The notes beneath the pieces are model-generated. The model did not search any database and was not told the origin of the DNA. It was given only the letters and a program-made list of their open reading frames with translations. From positions 1-9,522 of the forward strand of contig JAFAWJ010001072.1 in NCBI GenBank assembly GCA_019242065.1: 9,522 nucleotides of DNA, read 5' to 3'. Shown one piece after another: positions 1 through 6,625 of the stretch. The first letter of the stretch is position 1; each line of letters begins with the position of its first letter. Position numbers and translations under genes: made by a program. Source of the DNA: Chloroflexota bacterium (GTDB lineage: Bacteria > Chloroflexota > UBA6077 > CF-72).

Positions 1-84
1 GGCCAGGTCGCCGTAGCGACGGGTGACGTGGTCCATCGCCACGATCGGTGCATTCGGCTCCAGCACGTCGAACGCAATAGGCAT
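1..84 (-). CDS. Probable ABC-transporter ATP-binding protein, N-terminal fragment
   Basis: Only the first 28 codons lie in the window; the gene continues past the left edge. Reading leftward from an ATG at 84-82, the peptide ends in IVAMDHVTRRYGDLA. This resembles the first beta strand of ABC ATPases, with the aromatic A-loop residue (Tyr24) that stacks on the adenine of ATP just before the Walker A region. Walker A itself is outside the window, so the family call rests on this short resemblance. The frame stays open upstream of the ATG and I see no convincing Shine-Dalgarno site, so the exact start is uncertain. It is divergent from the GreA-family gene, with 53 bases between the start codons. 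What it transports cannot be told. Confidence 0.55.
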   Translation of the reverse strand, partial: MPIAFDVLEPNAPIVAMDHVTRRYGDLA

Positions 85-122
85 GTTGCGTGCCGAATCT
101 GGCAAGAAGCGCGTCGAGGGAG

Positions 123-128
123 TAGCAT
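123..128 (+). promoter_or_regulatory. Candidate -10 element (TAGCAT) for the greA-aminotransferase unit
   Basis: TAGCAT fits the TAnnnT form of a sigma70-type -10 box and ends 9 bases before the GTG start at 138, which would give a leader of only a few bases. A purine-rich GAGGGAG lies at 116-122, but its 15-base spacing is too long for a normal ribosome binding site. No clear -35 is seen. The same arrangement recurs before several other genes here. Confidence 0.35.
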
Positions 129-137
129 TCCAGCCCC

Positions 138-608
138 GTGGCACGACTGACGGTGCGACTGACTCCAGAAGGTCGGCGCGAGCTTGAACAGGAGCTTGCC
201 CGACTCGAAGCTGAGCTGCCGACGGTTTCATCCCGACTGGGCGACGCCCGCGCGGGTGGCAATGATCCGGCAGAAAACCTTGACCTGCGGGACGCGATGG
301 ACGCGCTCGCCCTGCTCGAAGGCCGCATCGGCGAGCTGCGCGCACTGCTTGCGGCCGCCGAGCCAATCGAGGAGAACTCCTCACGGGACGGCATCATCCG
401 TCTCGGCGCCCGAGTCAAGCTGCGCCACGAGGACGGTGAGGAGGCGTCGTACCTGCTGGTCTCGCCCGCCGAGGCCGATCCGCGCCGCGGTCGAATCTCG
501 GAGGAGTCGCCCATCGGTCGCGCGCTGGTCGGCAGGAAGAAGGACGAAGAGGTCACCGCCGAGACGCCCAACGGTCCCGAACGTCTCGTCGTCCTCGACG
601 TCGCCTGA
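138..608 (+). CDS. greA: GreA-family transcription elongation factor
   Basis: The 156-residue product matches the usual GreA length of about 158. GreA-type factors insert a coiled coil into the RNA polymerase secondary channel and stimulate cleavage of backtracked transcripts. Residues 1-75 form the N-terminal coiled-coil hairpin. Its tip carries D43 and E46 (DPAEN), which match the catalytic Asp/Glu pair in the DLKEN tip of E. coli GreA. Residues 87-156 form the FKBP-like domain, including SPIGRALVG, the counterpart of SPIARGLIG in E. coli. The start is GTG at 138, since a stop codon (TAG, 123-125) lies in frame upstream. The basic pair seen in the first helix of E. coli GreA (RRPEI) is replaced by AELPTV, so this may be a divergent paralogue rather than the main GreA. 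Its TGA overlaps the next gene's ATG by one base. Confidence 0.88.
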   Translation: MARLTVRLTPEGRRELEQELARLEAELPTVSSRLGDARAGGNDPAENLDLRDAMDALALLEGRIGELRALLAAAEPIEENSSRDGIIRLGARVKLRHEDGEEASYLLVSPAEADPRRGRISEESPIGRALVGRKKDEEVTAETPNGPERLVVLDVA

Positions 609-1828
609 TGAGTACCGACACTCGCAGTGGATTGGGCGCGAGCTCGCGTGCCCGCCAGATCGAAGCCTCCGCGTCGATGGCACTCGATGCCCGCGCCAAG
701 GCACTCAAAGCCGCCGGTCAACCCATCATCTCGTTCGGCGTCGGCGAGCCCGACTTTCCGACGCCTGAGCCCGTCAAAGAGGCCGCCAACCTAGCCCTGG
801 CCGAGGACGCGACGCACTACACCACGGTCAGCGGCGATCCGGCGCTGAGAAAACTCGTCGCCGAGCATACCGCCGAGACCACCGGCGTGCCGTTCACGTG
901 GAACCAGGTGATCGCCACCAGCGGGGCCAAAGAGGCGTTGTTCATCGCCATGCAGCTCGTGTGTGATCCGGGCGACGAGGTGCTGCTGCCGGCGCCGTAC
1001 TGGGTCAGCTACGCGGAGCAGGCCAAGATGGCCGGCGCACGCCCGGTCGCTATCTCGACGCCGTCGCCGTCCTGGAAACTCAGTCCCGAAGACCTGCGCG
1101 CCCACCTCACCCCGCGCACGCGCGCCCTGGTACTGTGCACGCCCAGTAATCCGACCGGCGCGGTCTACAGCGACGCCGAGCTGGCGGCGCTCGCCGAGGT
1201 GCTCGCCGACCGTGACGTGGCCGTTGTCGTCGACGAGATCTACGCGCGCATCAGCTACGTGCCGATCGGCCGCTGGCTGCGCGCGGCGCCAGGCATGGCC
1301 GATCGAAGCTTCATCGTGGACGGCGTCTCGAAGGCGTACGCCATGACCGGCTGGCGCCTGGGCTGGCTGGTCGGACCACCAGAGCTGATGGAGGTGGCGT
1401 CCGCCATCCAGAGCCATCTGACCAGCCACCCGTCGTCGGTCACGCAGCGCGCCGCGACGTTCGCGCTGCAAGGTCAGCCCGCGGTCGAAGCCGCTGTCGA
1501 CGAGATGGTGGCCGTCTTTCGGCAGCGCCGCGACGCCATCGTGGCGGGCCTCTCCGCCGTCGACGGCATGGAATGCGCCCAGCCCGACGGCGCGTTTTAC
1601 GTTTTTCCGGACGTGCGCGGGCTGTTCGGCCGACCGCTGGGCCCCAAAGGGCGCGTGGTGACGTCGTCGGCGGAGCTGTGCGCGTATCTGTTGGATGACG
1701 CGCTGGTCGCGACGGTACCCGGCGAAGCCTTTGGCATGCCCGGGTTCGTGCGCTTCTCGTACGCCTTGAGCATGGACCAGCTCCAGGAAGGCGTCGCGCG
1801 CGTACAGGCAGCTCTGCACGCCGCCTGA
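608..1828 (+). CDS. PLP-dependent class I/II aminotransferase, aspartate type (subgroup Ib-like)
   Basis: This 406-residue fold-type I aminotransferase probably moves the amino group of aspartate or a related amino acid to 2-oxoglutarate, using pyridoxal phosphate in the cytoplasm. The cofactor lysine is K242 in SKAYAMTGWRLG, the form seen in subgroup Ib aspartate (or aspartate/prephenate) aminotransferases. Other family residues are visible: the phosphate-binding loop SGAKEAL (105-111), PYW (130-132), N181 in SNPTG, D209 and Y212 in VDEIY, R250, and the substrate-carboxylate arginine R382 in VRFSYA. The N-terminal GVGEPDFPTP and HYTTVSGDPALR are also typical. The ATG overlaps the greA stop (TGATG) and no Shine-Dalgarno site is seen, so translation is probably coupled to greA. 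Substrate choice among Asp, prephenate, Ala or Tyr cannot be settled from the sequence. Confidence 0.93.
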   Translation: MSTDTRSGLGASSRARQIEASASMALDARAKALKAAGQPIISFGVGEPDFPTPEPVKEAANLALAEDATHYTTVSGDPALRKLVAEHTAETTGVPFTWNQVIATSGAKEALFIAMQLVCDPGDEVLLPAPYWVSYAEQAKMAGARPVAISTPSPSWKLSPEDLRAHLTPRTRALVLCTPSNPTGAVYSDAELAALAEVLADRDVAVVVDEIYARISYVPIGRWLRAAPGMADRSFIVDGVSKAYAMTGWRLGWLVGPPELMEVASAIQSHLTSHPSSVTQRAATFALQGQPAVEAAVDEMVAVFRQRRDAIVAGLSAVDGMECAQPDGAFYVFPDVRGLFGRPLGPKGRVVTSSAELCAYLLDDALVATVPGEAFGMPGFVRFSYALSMDQLQEGVARVQAALHAA

Positions 1829-1840
1829 AACACGACCGGC

Positions 1841-1873
1841 CCCCGCAACCGTTAAGCAACCGGGGAAGCCCCC
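1841..1873 (+). repeat. Tandem GCAACCG direct repeat with small G/C-rich inverted repeats
   Basis: GCAACCG occurs at 1845-1851 and 1856-1862, an 11-base period of about one helical turn. The repeats are flanked by CCCCG (1841-1845) and CGGGG (1861-1865), which could pair. GGGG-AAG-CCCC (1862-1872) could form an alternative short hairpin. It sits between the aminotransferase stop and the ugd promoter, so it could be a regulator site or a weak terminator. There is no T-run, and the significance is low. Confidence 0.25.
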
Positions 1874-1894
1874 AACTTCGCCGGAAGGAACTCT

Positions 1895-1900
1895 TACACT
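1895..1900 (+). promoter_or_regulatory. Candidate -10 element (TACACT) for ugd, near-leaderless
   Basis: TACACT ends 8 bases before the ATG at 1909, so transcription would begin at or within about two bases of the start codon. No good -35 lies 15-19 bases upstream. A GGAAGGA at 1883-1889 is 19 bases from the ATG, too far to be its ribosome binding site. Confidence 0.4.
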
Positions 1901-1908
1901 CCAGACCA

Positions 1909-3276
1909 ATGGCCACTATCGCCGTTATCGGCACCAACTACGTCGGGCTCGTGACCGCCGCCTGCTTTGCTGAGCTGGGCAACCAGGTTGTGGGCATCGA
2001 CATCGATCCTGGCAAAGTGGAGCGGCTCGGGCGTGCCCAGCTCCCAATCTATGAGCCGGGCCTCGAGGAAGTCGTCGCACAGAACATCAAGGCCGGTCGC
2101 TTGCGCTTCACGCTCGACTACGTCGAGGGCTTGAGCAAGGCGCAGTTCGCGTTCGTGTGCGTTGGTACGCCGTCGGGTATCGAGGGCGAGGCGGACATGA
2201 GCCAGGTCAAGGCCGCGGCCCACAGCCTGGGCGAGCACACGCCTTCCGAACACAGCCTGATAGTCGTGAACAAGAGCACCATGCCGATCGGCACGGGCGA
2301 CTGGATGCTGCCCACCCTCGAGCGCGCCAGCAATGGCTCGGGCGCCCGCTTCCGCGTGGTGAGCAATCCCGAGTTCCTGCGCGAAGGCTCGGCCGTGGAC
2401 GACTTCCGTCACCCCGATCGCGTCGTGCTGGGCGGCACTGATCCAGAGGCCATCGATCGCGTCGCGAGCCTGTATCGCGACCTGGAACCGGAGCCGACGA
2501 TCATCGAGACCGATATCCGTACCGCCGAGATGATCAAATATGCCTCCAACGCGTTCCTGGCGACCAAGATCAGCTTCATCAACGAGATCGCCAGTATCTG
2601 CGAACGCCTTGGCGCCGACGTCAAAGAGGTCTCGCGCGGCATGGGCCTGGACCGGCGCATCAGCCCCGAGTTCCTGGACGCGGGCGTCGGCTACGGCGGC
2701 TCGTGCTTCCCCAAAGACGTCAAAGCCCTGGCACACATGGCGAGCATGGCTGGCGCGCACCCGCAGCTGCTGCGCGCGGTGATGGAGATCAACCGCGACA
2801 TGCGGCGGCTGGTGCTGCAAAAAGTGCGCGGCACGCTGGGCTCGGTCGAAGATCGGACCATCGGTGTCTTGGGCCTGGCTTTCAAGCCCAATACGGACGA
2901 CCTGCGCGAGTCGCCAGCCATCGAGATCATCCACCTGCTGCAATCAGAGGGGGCGCGGGTCAAGGCGTTTGACCCGGCGGCCAACGAAGCAGCGCGCTCG
3001 ATACTGCCTGGTGTCGAGCTGTGCAGCGACGCGTACGCTGTGGCCGACGACGCGGATGCCGTCATCCTGCTGACGCCCTGGAGCGAGTTCCGCCGGCTGG
3101 ACCTGGAGCGGGTGCGGCAGTCGATGCGCTACCCGCTGCTGGTGGACGGTCGCAACCTGTACGACCCGAGCGAAATGGTGAACAAGGGCTTCTTCTATCA
3201 GCCAATCGGTCGGCCGACGACGGAGCCGGCGCCCGCGTACGAAGACAGGCTGAAGGTCGCGGCCCGCGTCGCCTGA
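1909..3276 (+). CDS. ugd: UDP-glucose/GDP-mannose dehydrogenase family protein, probable UDP-glucose 6-dehydrogenase
   Basis: The 455-residue product belongs to the family that oxidises a nucleotide sugar at C6 in two NAD+-dependent steps, most often UDP-glucose to UDP-glucuronate for polysaccharide or cell-envelope precursors. The N-terminal Rossmann domain begins with GTNYVG (8-13) and has an acidic D31 after strand 2 for the NAD ribose. NKSTMPIGTG (121-130) and SNPEFLREG (152-160, with E155) follow. The central helix contains EMIKYASNAFLATKISFINE, with K210 and N214. The catalytic cysteine is C266 in GYGGSCFPKD. The C-terminal sugar-binding domain has LAFKPNTDDLRESPA (323-337). The residue at position 10 is Asn where the family usually has the second Gly of GxGYVG. 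UDP-glucose is the likeliest substrate, but GDP-mannose or UDP-HexNAc cannot be excluded. Its stop is 13 bases from the stop of the convergent regulator gene. Confidence 0.93.
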   Translation: MATIAVIGTNYVGLVTAACFAELGNQVVGIDIDPGKVERLGRAQLPIYEPGLEEVVAQNIKAGRLRFTLDYVEGLSKAQFAFVCVGTPSGIEGEADMSQVKAAAHSLGEHTPSEHSLIVVNKSTMPIGTGDWMLPTLERASNGSGARFRVVSNPEFLREGSAVDDFRHPDRVVLGGTDPEAIDRVASLYRDLEPEPTIIETDIRTAEMIKYASNAFLATKISFINEIASICERLGADVKEVSRGMGLDRRISPEFLDAGVGYGGSCFPKDVKALAHMASMAGAHPQLLRAVMEINRDMRRLVLQKVRGTLGSVEDRTIGVLGLAFKPNTDDLRESPAIEIIHLLQSEGARVKAFDPAANEAARSILPGVELCSDAYAVADDADAVILLTPWSEFRRLDLERVRQSMRYPLLVDGRNLYDPSEMVNKGFFYQPIGRPTTEPAPAYEDRLKVAARVA

Positions 3277-3289
3277 ACGGCTAAACAGT

Positions 3290-3892
3290 TCAGAGCAGAA
3301 TAAGGCCGCGCCGCGCCGCCAGCGTCACAGCTTCGGTGCGGCTCGAAGCGCCCAACTTGCCGCACAGCGAGGCCACATGGAACTTGGCCGTGTTTTCGCT
3401 GATGCCCAGCCGCCGCGCGATGCCTTTGTTCGGTAGTCCCTGGGCCACCAGTTGCAGCACCTGCAGCTCGCGCGCGGTCAGTGGTTCGCTGCTCTCGGCC
3501 GTGCCAGCCGCCAGCGCCGGGAGCGCCAGCGACGTCGCGGCCAGCGGCAGGTCGAGCAGGACCAGGCCGGCCTCGGCCGAGCGGACCGCCAGGTCGAGCT
3601 GATCCGCGTCGGCGTCGCGCGCCAGGCACGCCCAGCCGCGTAGCCCGGCGCGCGCCAGCTGGTTGGCCATGCCAGGTTCGTCGGACAGCACCACCGCCGA
3701 CCGGGGTGAATCCGAGTAGCGCTGGGCCATCAGCGCATCCAGGGCCGGCACGCTCGGCGAGTCGAGGACCCAGACTGCCGCGCCGTCAGTGGGATCGTCC
3801 TCGGGGACCACGCTGTGGCCATGACTCGCGAGCATCTCGGCCAGACCGAGGCGCACGCTCGGTAGCCCGGCCACGACGGTCACCACAGCCAC
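3290..3892 (-). CDS. LuxR/NarL-type transcriptional regulator with degenerate receiver domain
   Basis: The 200-residue protein has the two-domain plan of NarL/FixJ response regulators. Residues 137-200 are a textbook LuxR helix-turn-helix: LTARELQVLQLVAQG, then NKGIARRLGISENTAKFHV and a final KLGASSRTEAV segment. Residues 1-118 resemble a receiver, but the acidic pair after strand 1 (normally DD in ADDHP) is missing (VVAGLPSVR), and the conserved Lys of strand 5 appears to be R92. A possible phosphoacceptor D44 remains in VLDSPSVP. It therefore probably does not undergo normal Mg2+-dependent phosphorylation and may respond to a ligand, a partner protein or its own level. The start is GTG at 3892-3890, supported by GGAG 8 bases upstream. 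It lies 20 bases after the protease gene, so the two probably share a transcript. No sensor kinase is visible nearby. Confidence 0.88.
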   Translation of the reverse strand: MAVVTVVAGLPSVRLGLAEMLASHGHSVVPEDDPTDGAAVWVLDSPSVPALDALMAQRYSDSPRSAVVLSDEPGMANQLARAGLRGWACLARDADADQLDLAVRSAEAGLVLLDLPLAATSLALPALAAGTAESSEPLTARELQVLQLVAQGLPNKGIARRLGISENTAKFHVASLCGKLGASSRTEAVTLAARRGLILL

Positions 3893-3900
3893 AGCGTGCG

Positions 3901-3904
3901 CTCC
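3901..3904 (-). promoter_or_regulatory. Shine-Dalgarno site (GGAG) of the LuxR-type regulator
   Basis: On the minus strand GGAG lies 8 bases before the GTG start at 3892. This supports that start and fits an internal operon gene that needs its own ribosome binding site. It lies in the 20-base gap after the protease stop codon. Confidence 0.55.
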
Positions 3905-3912
3905 ACTTCCAA

Positions 3913-4812
3913 TCAGTCGCGGGAGCCGACGGTCAGGCTCACGTCGCGCAGCTCGCCACCGCGCACCACCGAGGCGGTCACGCTGGTTCCTACGCGATTC
4001 GGACTGAGCAGTCCCTGCAGGTCGTCGGCGTTGCCGATCACACTTCCATCCAGTTTGACGAGAATATCGCCCTGCAGCACGCCGGCCGTCGCGGCCGGCC
4101 CGCCCTCGGCAACCTGAATCACCAGCAGACCGCGTTCCTGGCCGCCGGCCAGCTCTTTGGCCTGGGGCGACAGTGTGACCGGCTGGCTGCCGATGCCGAG
4201 ATACCCGCGGGCGACCTTGCCGTGCGTCTTGAGCGTCTCGGCGACCTGGGTCACGAGCGACCAGGGCAGGGCCACGGCGGGACCACCGAACCCGAGGCCG
4301 CTGGTGATCATGCCGAGCACGTTGCCGTCGGCGTCGACGAGCGGACCGCCCGAAAAGCCCGGGTACAGCACCGCGTCGACCATGATGAAGCGTTCGAGCA
4401 TGCCGCCACGTCGCGTGCGGGTCGGTCCGGCGGTGCCGGTGATCAGGCCGAGGCTGGCGTGCGGCTGGCTGCCGGGTCGTCCGACGACCAGGGCCAGGGC
4501 GCCGGTGCGCGGCTCGTCGGTCGCCGCGGTGGCGGGGGTCAGCGAACCGGAGGCCGGGCGCAGGATAGCAATGTCGGTGGCCGGGTCGCGGCCGACCACG
4601 GAGGCGCCGACGTCGGAGCCATCCGGCAGGCCGAGGCGAATGCTGTCTTCGCGTGACGGGTCGACGACGTGGTCGGCGGTCAGGACGAGATCGGGCGCCA
4701 GGACGATGCCCGAGGCGGCGGGTCCGCGGCGGGCCTGGACGCGGACGGTCCAGGCGCCCGCCGACTGCACGGCGTCGGCGAGCTGGTTGGAAAGAGAAGC
4801 GAGCTCAGACAT
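3913..4812 (-). CDS. Trypsin-like S1C (HtrA/Deg-type) serine protease with PDZ domain, no signal peptide
   Basis: The 299-residue protein has an N-terminal chymotrypsin-fold domain (about 15-198) with a complete catalytic triad: H48 in VLTADHVV, D80 in DPATDIAIL and S154 in PGFSGGPLVD. A C-terminal PDZ domain (about 201-297) starts at RGYLGIGSQPVTLS and includes GGPAATAGVLQGDILVKLDG. HtrA/Deg proteases degrade or refold damaged proteins, and the PDZ domain binds C termini. Most are exported, but this protein starts MSELASLSNQLADAVQ, with no hydrophobic signal or membrane anchor, so it probably works in the cytoplasm. The residue before the catalytic serine is Phe rather than the usual Asn (GNSGGP). 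The ATG at 4812-4810 has a TAnnnT element six bases upstream. The LuxR-type regulator follows 20 bases downstream. Its substrates are unknown. Confidence 0.9.
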   Translation of the reverse strand: MSELASLSNQLADAVQSAGAWTVRVQARRGPAASGIVLAPDLVLTADHVVDPSREDSIRLGLPDGSDVGASVVGRDPATDIAILRPASGSLTPATAATDEPRTGALALVVGRPGSQPHASLGLITGTAGPTRTRRGGMLERFIMVDAVLYPGFSGGPLVDADGNVLGMITSGLGFGGPAVALPWSLVTQVAETLKTHGKVARGYLGIGSQPVTLSPQAKELAGGQERGLLVIQVAEGGPAATAGVLQGDILVKLDGSVIGNADDLQGLLSPNRVGTSVTASVVRGGELRDVSLTVGSRD

Positions 4813-4818
4813 GCCTCA

Positions 4819-4824
4819 ACTCTA
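4819..4824 (-). promoter_or_regulatory. Candidate leaderless -10 element (TAGAGT) for the protease-regulator unit
   Basis: On the minus strand TAGAGT is followed by exactly six bases and then the ATG at 4812, the spacing expected if transcription starts at the A of the start codon. GAGG is present but only one base from the ATG, too close to be a Shine-Dalgarno site. No recognisable -35 is seen. Confidence 0.45.
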
Positions 4825-4891
4825 CGGAGCCGCTCACGCGCCGCCATCCTCCGGCCAGGTAGAGACGGGGCTAGTCACTTTCGGTAGGTGT

Positions 4892-6625
4892 TCATACTTG
4901 TGGTCTGTGTAGCCAGCGCAGCAAAGCATCAATGTGGCGGGTGTTGACGATGTGCTCGGCCGTGGCGCCGCCGCGCCGCGCGGTGCCCACCGCGTAGCGC
5001 ATCAGCCCGCCAACCTGGTCCGCGGCGTGCGAGTCCGTATTCAGCAGCAGCAGCACCCCCCGATCGATGGCCGCACGAATACCGTCGGCGTCGAGATCGA
5101 GTCGCTGCGGCTGCCCGCTCACCTCGATCGCCGTCCCCGTGCGTGCCAGCGCATCCAGCACCGCGCTCAGATCAATCTCATACCCAGGCCGCTTGCCCAA
5201 CAGTCGACCAGTCGGATGCGCGATCGCGTCCACATGAGGGTTCTCGATGGCCGCGATCAGCCGCGCCGTCTGCACCTCGCGCGGCTTCTGGAGCGCCGAG
5301 TGAATCGAGGCGACCACCACGTCGCACGACTCGAGGAACACGTCGCTGCAGTCCAGCCGCTCGTCGATGTGAATGTCGACCTCGACGCCGCACAGCAGCC
5401 GCATCGAGGGATACTCGGGCTGCAGCGCCCGAATCTGCGTGTGCTCGGCGCGCAGCTCGTCCTCGGTCAAACCACCGGTAATGCCCAGCGCCTGACTGTG
5501 GTCGGTAATCGCCAGATATTCATACCCGCGGGCGAATCCAGCCGCGACCATCTCGGCGATCGTGCTCGAGCCGTCGGTCAGGCGCGTATGCAGGTGCAGG
5601 TCGCCCCGAACGTCTGAAAGCTCCACCAGCCGCGGCAGACGCTCCGCCCGCGCCAGCTCGATCTCACCCGCGCCCTCGCGCAGCTCTGGCGGGATCCACG
5701 GCAGACCGACCGCGGCGTAGACGTCCGCCTCGGTGCGACTGCCGAGATTGCGCGCATCGTCATCCACCGGGAAGACACCGTACTCGTTGATCTTGAGGCC
5801 CTTGCGCACCGCGAGCGCGCGCAGCTTGACGTTGTGCTCCTTCGAGCCTGTGAAGTACTGGAGTGCCGCGCCAATCGCGTCGGGCGCCACCACGCGCAGG
5901 TCGATCTGGACGTCGGCGACCGTGACGATCGACGCGCGCGTGTCGCCCGCGCCGAGGACTTGCTTGACCACCACCAGCGAGGTGAAGGCGCTGATAACCG
6001 CCTGGGGCTGGGTGGAGGCGACCAGGATGTCGATGTCGCCAGTCGTCTCTTTCCAGCGACGGATGCTGCCGGCCGGCGCGATCGACTCGATCGCCGCACA
6101 CGACGCCTGGAGCTGGCGCATGACTTCTTCGGCGGCCGGCAGCGCGATGGCCAGCGGCAGCCGCTGCGAGCGCGCCTCCAGGCGCTGGAGCTCCTGGCGC
6201 AGCGCGTCCGCGATTTTGTCGCCGAGGCGCGGCAGCGAGGCAATCTGGCCACTGTCGAGCGCGGCCTGCAGATCGTCGACCGTCTGGACGTTGAGATCGC
6301 GGGCGAATTGCATGGCGCGTTTGGGGCCGATGCCCGGTATTTGCATCAGGCGCAGTGCGGCCTCTGGGACGCGGGGACGACGCTCCTCAATTGCCGCGAG
6401 GGTGCCGGTGCTCAGGTACTCGACGATCTTGGCGCCGATGGACTTGCCAATCCCGTGCAATTTCTCGACGCGCCGTTCGGCGGCCATGATCTCGATGGGC
6501 TCGTAGTGGTGCTCGACGCGCGTTGCCGCGTCGCGATAGTTGGCCACCCGATAGCGATCTTCGCCCAGCAGCTCCATGCTGTCGGCCAGCTCGCGCAGCG
6601 CGTTGGCCACCTCGCGATTTTTCAT
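4892..6625 (-). CDS. polX: Bacterial family X DNA polymerase (PolX) with PHP exonuclease domain
   Basis: The 577-residue protein has the usual length and order of bacterial PolX, which fills short gaps in base excision repair and trims 3' ends. Residues 1-150 are the 8-kDa-like and helix-hairpin-helix region, with LHGIGKSIGAKI (56-67), IPGIGPKRAMQF (96-107) and LPRLGDKIADAL (131-142). The nucleotidyltransferase site has GSIRR (186-190), GDIDILV with D197 and D199, and D242 in VQIDLRV. The C-terminal PHP domain (about 338-577) keeps apparent metal ligands H344, H346, D375, H376, E415, H442, H470, D531 and H533, so a 3'-5' exonuclease is predicted to be active. The start is ATG at 6625, although the frame is open to 6718: this ATG overlaps the udgB stop by four bases, and MKNREVANALRELADSMELL is the expected PolX N terminus. 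It is the second gene of a repair operon. Confidence 0.95.
   Translation of the reverse strand: MKNREVANALRELADSMELLGEDRYRVANYRDAATRVEHHYEPIEIMAAERRVEKLHGIGKSIGAKIVEYLSTGTLAAIEERRPRVPEAALRLMQIPGIGPKRAMQFARDLNVQTVDDLQAALDSGQIASLPRLGDKIADALRQELQRLEARSQRLPLAIALPAAEEVMRQLQASCAAIESIAPAGSIRRWKETTGDIDILVASTQPQAVISAFTSLVVVKQVLGAGDTRASIVTVADVQIDLRVVAPDAIGAALQYFTGSKEHNVKLRALAVRKGLKINEYGVFPVDDDARNLGSRTEADVYAAVGLPWIPPELREGAGEIELARAERLPRLVELSDVRGDLHLHTRLTDGSSTIAEMVAAGFARGYEYLAITDHSQALGITGGLTEDELRAEHTQIRALQPEYPSMRLLCGVEVDIHIDERLDCSDVFLESCDVVVASIHSALQKPREVQTARLIAAIENPHVDAIAHPTGRLLGKRPGYEIDLSAVLDALARTGTAIEVSGQPQRLDLDADGIRAAIDRGVLLLLNTDSHAADQVGGLMRYAVGTARRGGATAEHIVNTRHIDALLRWLHRPQV
6622..6625 (-). other. udgB stop/polX start ATGA overlap
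   Basis: On the minus strand ATGA contains both the polX start (6625-6623) and the udgB stop (6624-6622). No Shine-Dalgarno site is needed if ribosomes terminate and reinitiate here. This decides the polX start against the longer open frame. Confidence 0.85.

Noticed and set aside
791..1909. A 372-codon minus-strand open frame across the aminotransferase
   Set aside because: The Arg/His/Gly-rich product has no domain, and the opposing aminotransferase is unmistakable.
1894..2943. A 349-codon open frame on the minus strand across ugd
   Set aside because: It is antisense to a gene with full family motifs, and its His/Ala/Asp-rich composition is typical of a shadow frame in high-GC DNA. No recognisable domain is seen.
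3481..4656. A 391-codon plus-strand open frame across the regulator and protease
   Set aside because: It spans two clear minus-strand genes and the gap between them, and encodes low-complexity Arg/Ala/Gly-rich sequence.
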